Assembly (NCBI RefSeq): GCF_019264485.1
Contig: NZ_JAHVAA010000011.1
Span: 682,001 to 746,000 of the forward strand
DNA length: 64,000 bases
Reading direction: 5' to 3'
DNA from: Sediminibacterium sp.
GTDB taxonomy: Bacteria > Bacteroidota > Bacteroidia > Chitinophagales > Chitinophagaceae
The notes below the pieces were generated by a model that was not told the origin of the DNA, did no database searches, and saw only the letters and a list, made by a program, of their open reading frames with translations. Positions 8,305 through 15,012 of the stretch are shown one piece after another (position 1 is the first letter of the stretch; each line of letters starts with the position of its first letter). The position numbers were made by a program, and so were the translations under genes.

Positions 8305-8440
8305 GCTCTTTTTTTGATAAAGGTAATACCGTCTTTTGAAACCCCCTCAAATTTCAGTATTTGCATCATTTTAGTGTAGTTGTTTGTATATGTGAAACAA
8401 AATCATTGTTTTTCTGGAAATAGCTATATATTGAACAAAT

Positions 8441-9439
8441 ATGCAGCAGAAAAAAAGTTTTGTCTACTCTCAGGAATCGGAGCCACATCGTAACCGTACC
8501 AAAACCATTCTAAAAGCACATCCGCAAATCAGGAACCTGATCGGAAAAAATCCCTTAACCATTATTGCCATCCTGGCATTGGTACTGTTTCAAACCCTGA
8601 TGGGGTGGGCAGTGGAGGGACAATCATGGTGGATTGTTTTGGGTGCTGCATATTTATTGGGTGCATTTGCCGATCATGCTTTATTTGTGATGATTCACGA
8701 GTGCTCGCACCGACTCATTTTTAAGTCGCCGGTAGCCAACAGACTGGCCGGCATATTTGCCAATATGCCACTGATATTCCCCAGTTCAGTTTCATTTGAA
8801 AGATACCATATCAAACACCATTCTTTTCAGGGCGTGCATGAACTGGATGGCGACTTGCCCAACCATTGGGAAGCCAAACTGATTGATAACTATTTTATTG
8901 GTAAAGTTATCTGGCTCTTGTTTTATCCATTTTTTCAGTTGTTCCGTATTTCGAGGTTAAAAGAAATCAAACCCTTTGATAAATGGATTGCGTTGAACTG
9001 GCTGGTACAAATTGCTTTTGTAACAGGGGTTACTTTATTTATCGGTCCGAAGGCACTGGTGTTTATGGTGCTCAGTTTTTTCTTTTCCGTAGGGTTGCAT
9101 CCGTTAGGGGCACGCTGGATACAGGAACATTATCTAACCCATGGCGAACAGGAAACCTATAGTTATTATGGTGTATTGAATCATGTGGCATTCAATGTGG
9201 GCTATCATAATGAGCACCACGATTTTCCTTCTATTCCATGGAATCGCTTACCTCAAATACGAAATACGGCACCAGCGTTTTATAATTCATTGTCTTATCA
9301 TACATCCTGGACAAAACTCTTTTTCCGATTTCTGTTCGATAAAGAGATCAGTCTCTACTCGCGTATTGTGCGTAAAAACAGGGGTGCGGTTCCCTTGTGC
9401 GACCAGTCAACACCAGATCTCGCCACTCAAACGAACTAA
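8441..9439 (+). CDS. DES-like membrane fatty acid / sphingolipid desaturase
   Basis: The 332-residue membrane di-iron desaturase has three histidine clusters: HECSH at residues 86-90, HIKHH at 123-127 and HNEHH at 256-260. The arrangement resembles eukaryotic dihydroceramide delta-4 desaturase (DEGS). This includes the N-terminal pattern with PH-R---IL--P-I, the D-LP--WE-KLI segment and NEHHDFPSIPWNRLPQIR followed by P-FYNSL. Four to six membrane helices are visible. The likely reaction is O2-dependent introduction of a double bond into a ceramide long-chain base or acyl chain. It stands alone as a single gene. The substrate is inferred from similarity. Confidence 0.82.
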   Translation: MQQKKSFVYSQESEPHRNRTKTILKAHPQIRNLIGKNPLTIIAILALVLFQTLMGWAVEGQSWWIVLGAAYLLGAFADHALFVMIHECSHRLIFKSPVANRLAGIFANMPLIFPSSVSFERYHIKHHSFQGVHELDGDLPNHWEAKLIDNYFIGKVIWLLFYPFFQLFRISRLKEIKPFDKWIALNWLVQIAFVTGVTLFIGPKALVFMVLSFFFSVGLHPLGARWIQEHYLTHGEQETYSYYGVLNHVAFNVGYHNEHHDFPSIPWNRLPQIRNTAPAFYNSLSYHTSWTKLFFRFLFDKEISLYSRIVRKNRGAVPLCDQSTPDLATQTN

Positions 9440-9494
9440 GCGCCGAATTAACAACTATTTTACAGTTTTATTTTTTTATGAATCTGTTATGTAC

Positions 9495-9502
9495 TACTTT
9501 TG
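9495..9502 (+). promoter_or_regulatory. -7 promoter element upstream of the 67-aa gene
   Basis: The sequence TACTTTTG matches TAnnTTTG. Transcription would begin near 9508, leaving a leader of about 120 bases before the ATG at 9628. I see no TTG at the expected -33 distance. Confidence 0.5.
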
Positions 9503-9507
9503 CACCC

Positions 9508-9627
9508 TGAAAATGAGCAGGTAATAACATCTCGCGGGTTCGCTTTGCATTCTGCACCAACGATTGACTTTATTTCCCCCTGATACTGCTCACTGAAACG
9601 ATATTGTAAAGAATAAAATGAAATATT
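9508..9627 (+). promoter_or_regulatory. Possibly structured 5' leader
   Basis: The leader holds TGAGCAG and, about 70 bases later, its exact complement CTGCTCA, which would close a multi-branch loop. Inside are two small hairpins, GCG-GGTT-CGC and TGCA-TTC-TGCA. It matches no riboswitch class I can name. It may be a cis-regulatory leader or chance pairing. Confidence 0.3.
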
Positions 9628-9831
9628 ATGAAGAGTAATGTAATGCCTTCTATTGTCCAGATAGAAGCAGAAGAACTGAAAGAACTGGTTAGAGAGGTAA
9701 AAGAAACTGTTGCTGTTGATGTAATCAACACAAAAAAACAAATTGTGAGCACTCCATTTGGAGCCATTGACCTCTGGAAACTCCGCAGAAATGTAAGAAC
9801 TGCGCGTGCATCTTTCCATTGGGAGTATTAA
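9628..9831 (+). CDS. Small protein of 67 aa with coiled-coil N-terminus
   Basis: I do not recognise this family. The first 30 residues form a charged amphipathic helix (EAEELKELVREVKETV). The C-terminus (PFGAIDLWKLRRNVRTARAS) is basic with two Trp residues. No signal or membrane segment is visible. It has its own -7 element, a leader of about 120 bases and an intrinsic terminator, so it is a complete single-gene unit. Codon use resembles the neighbours. The basic tail could bind nucleic acid or a ribosome surface, but that is a guess. Confidence 0.7.
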   Translation: MKSNVMPSIVQIEAEELKELVREVKETVAVDVINTKKQIVSTPFGAIDLWKLRRNVRTARASFHWEY

Positions 9832-9855
9832 TACCCTGATACCAATTCATTTCAT

Positions 9856-9890
9856 AAAGTCCTTCCGCTGATGCGGAACGGACTTTTTTT
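9856..9890 (+). terminator. Intrinsic terminator after the 67-aa gene
   Basis: The stem AAGTCC-TTCCGC / GCGGAA-C-GGACTT has a one-base bulge and is followed by a run of T. It lies 25 bases after the stop codon. Confidence 0.85.
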
Positions 9891-9930
9891 ATGTTAAAAA
9901 TCTTTGTAATTTGAGGAAACAAATCCTGCT

Positions 9931-10644
9931 ATGAAACAGTTATGCTTTTTCCTTGCCGTACTATTCACCTTGTGTACGAATGCACAAACGCCCGGTACTA
10001 AAATCTCGCTGAATGAGAAAACGATTGTAAAAGATTCATCCGGTACCATTTATCCCTATGTCATCTGGCAAAAATTATTGCAAACAGGTGAATATAATAT
10101 CAAAGCACTCAATATAAATGCCGATCCGCCCGAATTTCTATTGGTGAGATTAAATGAGGCAGAAATGAAAGCCCGTGATGAACGAATGCCCAAGCCAAGG
10201 GAGAGTGCATATTTCAGAACGGGAACTAATATCAGCAATGCAAAACTCGTAACACTCGACAAGAAAAAATACAACCTTAAGGATCTCGCAGGTAAAGTAG
10301 TGGTATTGAATTTCTGGTTTATCAATTGTCCGCCATGTCGCATGGAAATTCCACACCTGAATAAAATGACTGAAACCTATAAAGGCAGAGAGGATGTAAT
10401 TTTTTTGGCTGTGGCATTGGATGAAGCCTATGAACTGAAGAATTTTTTAAAAGAAATGCCTTTCAATTATGGCATCGTTGATGGAGGCCGATACATCGCA
10501 TCACAATATGGTATTACATCCTATCCTACACATGTGGTACTGGATAAAGAAGGAAAAGTAGCATTCCACACATCGGGTTATGGTATGGAAACAGTACCCT
10601 GGTTAAAAAAATCAATTGATGCGGCACTGGGAGGGAAGCCGTAG
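9931..10644 (+). CDS. TlpA-type periplasmic thioredoxin-fold protein
   Basis: The 237-residue protein has a cleavable signal peptide at residues 1-19 and a spacer region. From about residue 95 it has a thioredoxin/AhpC-TSA fold with the redox motif Cys133-Pro-Pro-Cys136 (FWFINCPPCRMEIP). Later come the cis-proline loop SYPTHVVLD and GYGME. It is probably a periplasmic thiol-disulfide oxidoreductase that keeps a substrate or cytochrome apoprotein reduced. It is monocistronic and its specific partner is not evident. Confidence 0.88.
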   Translation: MKQLCFFLAVLFTLCTNAQTPGTKISLNEKTIVKDSSGTIYPYVIWQKLLQTGEYNIKALNINADPPEFLLVRLNEAEMKARDERMPKPRESAYFRTGTNISNAKLVTLDKKKYNLKDLAGKVVVLNFWFINCPPCRMEIPHLNKMTETYKGREDVIFLAVALDEAYELKNFLKEMPFNYGIVDGGRYIASQYGITSYPTHVVLDKEGKVAFHTSGYGMETVPWLKKSIDAALGGKP

Positions 10645-10680
10645 GGAACAGAGAAACAGAGGAACAGAGGAACAGAGGAA
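10645..10680. repeat. Tandem 8-base word repeat GGAACAGA
   Basis: Four copies of the 8-mer GGAACAGA (one with an A substitution) plus a partial copy begin just after the TlpA stop codon, between convergent genes. Unlike other loci in this window, I see no opposing arm here. The same word recurs at 61898-61905. Confidence 0.85.
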
Positions 10681-10764
10681 TGTCGAATGTAGAAGTGGGT
10701 GAGTTATGTGAATGGCTTTTATTCTTTTATTTTTTCTGTAAAAAGAGTTTCTATTGAGCTTAGC

Positions 10765-11211
10765 TTATTTTTCAATCCAACTAAAATCTGCTGATTTAGG
10801 TACCGATTCAAATACTTCCCTGAAAGAATCAGGTGGAACGGTGAGTTTACGGATTTTTGTATCGAGCCAGGCACCATCAATGTGAAGGATGGCACTCAGT
10901 GTGTCGCCATTTTTCCAGATTTCATGTTTCATACTCCAGCGACCCATGTCATGTGTGGCTTTGGTGAGGGTAAGGTTCAGTTCAACTTTGTCATTAAAAC
11001 TGATTTCTCTTTTGAAAATACATTCTTCCCTGAACAGAATAGGGCCTGTATGTAACTGCATCAACAGAGAAGGGGTAATACCTCTTTCCGTCATAAACGA
11101 CATCCGCACAAAAGCACCCCAGTCGTAATACACAGAATGTCGAAGATGAAAATTAGGATCCAGATCGCTCCAGCGTACTTCAACCTGTTTGGTGTATGGG
11201 GTGGTCATCAT
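10765..11211 (-). CDS. Hotdog-fold acyl-CoA thioesterase
   Basis: The 148-residue protein of the YbgC/4-hydroxybenzoyl-CoA thioesterase type is probably cytoplasmic and hydrolyses acyl-CoA. The N-terminal motif VRWSDLDPNFHLRHSVYYDW matches the family active-site pattern (W-D-D--N-H--N--Y---), with Asp as catalytic residue. The following hotdog strands are visible in DKVELNLTLTKA and WKNGDTLSAILHIDGAWLD. It starts at ATG with a -7 element 19 bases upstream. The substrate chain length cannot be read from sequence. Confidence 0.85.
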   Translation of the reverse strand: MMTTPYTKQVEVRWSDLDPNFHLRHSVYYDWGAFVRMSFMTERGITPSLLMQLHTGPILFREECIFKREISFNDKVELNLTLTKATHDMGRWSMKHEIWKNGDTLSAILHIDGAWLDTKIRKLTVPPDSFREVFESVPKSADFSWIEK

Positions 11212-11229
11212 AAATTATATGTTTTACTA

Positions 11230-11237
11230 CAAAAGTA
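11230..11237 (-). promoter_or_regulatory. -7 promoter element of the thioesterase gene
   Basis: The minus strand reads TACTTTTG, matching TAnnTTTG, 19 bases before the ATG at 11211. Confidence 0.5.
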
Positions 11238-11325
11238 ATAGTAAATGGTCAAGCCTGTCCAGCCCTGTATGAATAGAACACGATGGATATAAAACTTTTG
11301 GAAAGATCTAGCACTTCCTAAAAAC

Positions 11326-11373
11326 AGACACTTCAGATCCGACATTTAAGATCAGACATCTTACATCTTTTTT
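11326..11373. repeat. Degenerate heptad word run (GACATC type)
   Basis: About six degenerate 7-base words resembling AGATC-AGACATC follow one another in the gap between the divergent thioesterase and metalloprotease genes. They end in a T-run. No clear opposing arm is present. The words resemble those at 39470-39531. Confidence 0.5.
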
Positions 11374-11415
11374 TGGCATAATTTTTTCATATATCATGTA
11401 GTTACCCTTTTCTAA

Positions 11416-12174
11416 ATGCGTTTTATGAAAAAACTATTCGTTTTCTGCCTGCTTACACTGGTTATAGCAGGCTGTAAAAAGGAAACCACCAGCAGTATCA
11501 TCAGTGGACCTACTTCTAATGTTGATAAACAATCTGCAGGTAGTTCTGCTAATGGTTTATTGGCTGCCGATACTTATAAATCACTGCGTATTGAACTGCA
11601 GTATGCACCGGGTATGCAGCCTCAGTCGCAAACCCTTACCAATCTTGCTAATTTTTTAACGGAACGACTCAATAAGCCTGCTGGAATAACCTTTATTTCC
11701 AGACAAGTGGCTTCATTGGGCAAGCCTACAGTGAGTATTACAGATATTACCAGTTTTACCGACCAGTACAGAACAATTTATACAGATGGTAGCCAGATCA
11801 GTCTGTATATTCTTTTTGCCGATGCGGATTATTCAACCAATGGAGTAGTAGGTGTGGCCTATCGTAATACGGCCATCTGTTTATTTGAAAAAACAATACA
11901 GGCCAATAGTGGTGGTATTAACCAGGCCAGCAGGGTAAAAGTGGAGACAGGTGTACTGTTACATGAAATTGGTCACTTACTCGGACTCACCAACAACGGT
12001 TCAGCCATGGTCACCCCGCATGAAGATGCGGATAACAGGGCCCACTGTAATAATACTAACTGCCTCATGTATTATAGCATTGAAACAACAGGCTTAATGA
12101 ATATGTTTAATAATTCTGTGCCAACATTGGATGCGAATTGTTTGTCAGATTTGAAGGGGAATGGAGGAAAGTGA
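11416..12174 (+). CDS. Lipoprotein zinc metalloprotease, metzincin-like
   Basis: The 252-residue protein begins with a signal peptide and lipobox VIAGC (Cys at about residue 20). It is therefore a lipid-anchored envelope protein. The zinc motif HEIGHLLGLTN begins at His183, with catalytic Glu184. A later segment H210-C211-N-N-T-N-C216-L-M218 has the Cx4CxM spacing of archaemetzincins, but it is separated from HExxHxxG by an insertion and lacks the distal CxxC. The usual third ligand position holds Asn, so His203 or His210 may serve instead. It is probably related to membrane metalloproteases of Bacteroidota. Confidence 0.78.
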   Translation: MRFMKKLFVFCLLTLVIAGCKKETTSSIISGPTSNVDKQSAGSSANGLLAADTYKSLRIELQYAPGMQPQSQTLTNLANFLTERLNKPAGITFISRQVASLGKPTVSITDITSFTDQYRTIYTDGSQISLYILFADADYSTNGVVGVAYRNTAICLFEKTIQANSGGINQASRVKVETGVLLHEIGHLLGLTNNGSAMVTPHEDADNRAHCNNTNCLMYYSIETTGLMNMFNNSVPTLDANCLSDLKGNGGK

Positions 12175-12245
12175 AATAAGGAATAAGAAATAAGAGACAA
12201 GGTCTGAAGGACTCCCTTGGAGAATAAGAAACAAGGAACAGGGGG
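12173..12245. repeat. Heptad word repeat GAAATAA
   Basis: Four consecutive 7-mers (GAAATAA, GGAATAA, GAAATAA, GAGACAA) begin at the last codon of the metalloprotease gene. A second run of the same kind occupies 12222-12245. Between them lies a small palindrome GGACTCC-NN-TGGAG. The word is the same as at 61870-61919. Confidence 0.8.
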
Positions 12246-12302
12246 CTGTGTGTAAGATGGGGTATGTAAAGAAAAAGAGCATAAATTTATACAACTTATC
12301 TC

Positions 12303-12349
12303 CCTCTTTGCGAAGCAGAGAGGCCGGGTCCAAAGGACTCCTATGGAGG
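12303..12349. repeat. REP-like palindromes before dinB
   Basis: The sequence contains an imperfect hairpin CCTCT-TTGC-GAA-GCAG-AGAGG and then GGACTCC-TA-TGGAGG. The second element repeats the palindrome found at 12208-12222. They may form a short REP-type unit, with no terminator-like T-run. Confidence 0.5.
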
Positions 12350-12364
12350 TGGGTTTAAAATCAG

Positions 12365-12823
12365 ATGAACGAATCAGAAAAAATAGCAGCACTCTTCGAA
12401 GCCTTTTATGATGGCGAATGCTGGATTGGTCTCAACTTTAAACAGGCTATAAAAGGCGTTGGAGTACCCCTTGCGACTAAGAAAAAGGGAGAGACATTTA
12501 ATTCGATTTGGCAACTGGTAAATCATATCATCTATTGGCGTAAAACAGTCATGATAAGAATGCAGGGAGTGCTGGGTAATCCACCCATGCCCGATTTTTA
12601 TCAACCTGAAACCGCAGATCAACAAGCATGGAAGGAAACCCTGCTTCATTTTGAAGAAGTACAAAAACAACTGGTAAAAGCCATCCGGTCATTTCCTTCC
12701 GCTGATTTAGACAAAGCCTCTCCCATGAAAGGACAAACCTATTACCAATTAATAATCGGTTGTTTGCAACACGATGGCTATCATATGGGACAGATCATTC
12801 TTCTAAAAAAGGAGAATGCATAA
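12365..12823 (+). CDS. DinB-family four-helix protein
   Basis: The 152-residue protein has the DinB/YfiT four-helix-bundle pattern: an N-terminal helix with LFEAFYDGECWIG, then SIWQLVNHIIYWR and a final HDGYHMGQIILL, supplying the three metal-binding histidines. Members are cytoplasmic metal-dependent thiol transferases or of unknown function. The ATG follows the REP-like region closely. It is convergent with the tolC-type gene. Confidence 0.85.
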   Translation: MNESEKIAALFEAFYDGECWIGLNFKQAIKGVGVPLATKKKGETFNSIWQLVNHIIYWRKTVMIRMQGVLGNPPMPDFYQPETADQQAWKETLLHFEEVQKQLVKAIRSFPSADLDKASPMKGQTYYQLIIGCLQHDGYHMGQIILLKKENA

Positions 12824-12825
12824 AG

Positions 12826-12868
12826 TAAAAGCTAAGGCTAAAGTCAAAAATCAAAATTCAAGAAATCA
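12826..12868. repeat. Degenerate heptad word run (TCAAAAT type)
   Basis: Six loosely related 7-base words of the type AGTAAAA, GCTAAAG, TCAAAAA and TCAAAAT fill the 50-base gap between dinB and the convergent TolC gene. They are close to the words at 43338-43407. Confidence 0.45.
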
Positions 12869-12873
12869 ATCTT

Positions 12874-14295
12874 TTACCATAATGCTTTGCCCTGATAAAA
12901 ATCCAGCAATTTTATACGCAGTATATAATCATATTTAGCGGCTACAAAATTGGCATTGGCCCTGTCCAGGTTATTTTTGGCCAGCATATATTCCACTACT
13001 GTATTTACACCCGAATTAAAACGTACTTCTGCAGCTTTAAAAGAAGCCGCAAAGTCTTCCACCTGTTTTTCTAAAGTCTTGTACCTTTCAAAGGAAGTAT
13101 TCATGTTAATATAAGCCTGATCTACAGCACGATGTACCTGTGTTTTGATGCTTTCCGATTCATAGGTGGCTCTTTGTACTGTAATCTCCGCCTGTCTGAT
13201 TCTGGTTTTAGCCTGCATCCTGTTCAGTATTGGAATCTGGAGATTGATACTGATAGAAGAGTTGAAATTGTTTTTCCATTGATCACCATAGCTGATTTTC
13301 TGTGAACTGAAATTACTTTGTGGCGCAAACACAGATATTTTATTGTTGTTTACAGTTACATACTGGGGTGTGGCCACATCGCTGGTGCCTAATAATAATT
13401 GTCTGCTGGCTACACTGGAATAGTTCGTGCCTAATCCACCATTTAAGCTCAGAGTGGGTAAGAGCAGGGCGCGTGCTGTTAAAACAGCCTTTTGTGCACC
13501 TTGCTGCCTGAGTTCTGCAGCTTTAATCATAGCGAGTTGTTGTGTGGCAGTTTTAAAAACCTGATCGGCACCTGCGTCATACAAAACAGGGGCTCCTTTT
13601 GTTTCTAATGGCTCCAGTTCCATGTCTGGTGCATAAGGCTGGTTCATTAACTGCGCCAATGTTATCTTAGCAGTTTCAAGACTGTTTCTGATGGTTAACA
13701 GAGAAAGCTGATCGCCACCTAATTGTCCCTGCATATCATACAAAGTTGCAGGAGCAATGGCGCCGCTGTTGTTGAGTATGATGAGCCTGTCAACCTGCCC
13801 TTTGGTAACAGCTACCTGCTTTTCAGCGATACCCAACTGTTCCTTATTATTCAATACCTGGAGGTAAGACAGTGTTACATTGATGGTTACATTGTCTTTC
13901 TCCTGCTGCCAGCTCATTTCACTTGCCTGCACATTCAGTTGATTCTGTTTTATGGAGTGAGTAATGGCCGAGCCGTTCCAAAGTGTAATACTGCTATTAA
14001 TGCCATAGTTGGCCTGTGTTATTTCACTGTTTACATAACTGTTGGTAAAAGGGTCAATACTTCTTCCCTGATTGATGCCATGTGCAATATTGCCATTCAG
14101 TGAGGGCAGGCGACCGGCTTTGGCCTGTTGTAAACTTGTTTTATCCGTTGCCAGTTGGTAAGCTGTTTGTCTCACCTGTAAATTATAGGCAATAGCTGTT
14201 TCAATACAAGTACGCAGACTGAGTTGCCCTGCCTGATTTTGTGCAATAACTTGCTGAAAGATAAATACAGATATAATGAGAATGATATGTTTCAT
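12874..14295 (-). CDS. TolC-family outer-membrane efflux protein
   Basis: This outer-membrane channel has a periplasmic coiled-coil barrel and links to the adaptor and permeases of the same operon. From the ATG at 14295 it has about 473 residues. It has a signal peptide (MKHIILIISVFIFQQVIA, cut before QNQAGQLSL), then two OEP repeats beginning with LRTCIETAIAYNLQVRQ and with the helical ELRQQGAQKAVLTARALLLPTLSL region. I reject an upstream start at 14373, which would place 26 extra residues before the signal peptide. It ends the export operon and lies 19 bases after the second ATPase gene. Confidence 0.9.
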   Translation of the reverse strand: MKHIILIISVFIFQQVIAQNQAGQLSLRTCIETAIAYNLQVRQTAYQLATDKTSLQQAKAGRLPSLNGNIAHGINQGRSIDPFTNSYVNSEITQANYGINSSITLWNGSAITHSIKQNQLNVQASEMSWQQEKDNVTINVTLSYLQVLNNKEQLGIAEKQVAVTKGQVDRLIILNNSGAIAPATLYDMQGQLGGDQLSLLTIRNSLETAKITLAQLMNQPYAPDMELEPLETKGAPVLYDAGADQVFKTATQQLAMIKAAELRQQGAQKAVLTARALLLPTLSLNGGLGTNYSSVASRQLLLGTSDVATPQYVTVNNNKISVFAPQSNFSSQKISYGDQWKNNFNSSISINLQIPILNRMQAKTRIRQAEITVQRATYESESIKTQVHRAVDQAYINMNTSFERYKTLEKQVEDFAASFKAAEVRFNSGVNTVVEYMLAKNNLDRANANFVAAKYDYILRIKLLDFYQGKALW

Positions 14296-14314
14296 AATAT
14301 TCTTTGGCTGAATT

Positions 14315-14983
14315 TTATTTGTTTTCGACCCTGCCATCCAGCAGTTCAATAATTCTTTTTCCGTAGGCGGCATTTTTTTCTGAATGGGTTACCTGAATAA
14401 TGGTTGTGCCGTTTTCTTCATTCAGTTTGCGAAACAGTTCCATGATTTCTTCACCCTGCGAAGAATTAAGATTACCGGTAGGCTCATCGGCCAGTAATAG
14501 TTTAGGCTTTGTTACAATAGCCCTTGCAATACCTACAAGTTGTTGTTGTCCGCCAGATAACTGCGAAGGGAAGAGATCTTTTTTTCCTACAATATTAAAA
14601 CGGTCGAGTATATCGGCTACCATGGCCTGTCTTTCCGATTGTTTGATGTTATGATACAAAAGCGGCGTTTCAATATTCTCATAAACGGTTAATTCATCAA
14701 TGAGATGATAGGCCTGAAAAACAAAACCAATGTTTTCTTTATACAGTTGTGAACGTTGTTTTTCTTTCAATGAAAACACATCTGTATCATTAAATAAGTA
14801 TTGACCTTCTGAGGCTTCGTCAAGCATACCTATAATGTTGAGCAGGGTAGACTTGCCCGAACCCGATGGCCCCATGATGGAAACAAAATCTCCTTCTCCG
14901 ATTTCGAGGTTGATATCTTTTAAAATAAACACGCGGTTACTGCCTGTATTTATCCATTTGAATATATTCTTAAGTTGTATCAT
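14315..14983 (-). CDS. ABC transporter ATPase, MacB/LolD type (second of operon)
   Basis: The 222-residue cytoplasmic ATPase has Walker A GPSGSGKST with Lys44, signature LSGGQQQLVGIARA, Walker B LLLADEPTG and a late H-loop in VTHSE. It should energise the MacB/FtsX-type permeases encoded upstream. After LSGGQ the usual QRVAIARA reads QLVGIARA, losing the arginine that its partner at 24714 keeps. It lies 29 bases downstream of the fourth permease gene and is followed by tolC. Confidence 0.93.
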   Translation of the reverse strand: MIQLKNIFKWINTGSNRVFILKDINLEIGEGDFVSIMGPSGSGKSTLLNIIGMLDEASEGQYLFNDTDVFSLKEKQRSQLYKENIGFVFQAYHLIDELTVYENIETPLLYHNIKQSERQAMVADILDRFNIVGKKDLFPSQLSGGQQQLVGIARAIVTKPKLLLADEPTGNLNSSQGEEIMELFRKLNEENGTTIIQVTHSEKNAAYGKRIIELLDGRVENK

Positions 14984-15012
14984 GATTGATGTTTAAATAA
15001 ATAGCACTCGTA

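Noticed and set aside
9508..9627. Known riboswitch before the 67-aa gene
   Set aside because: I could not match the leader to TPP, cobalamin, SAM, preQ1 or c-di-GMP patterns, so it is only listed as a possible structured leader.
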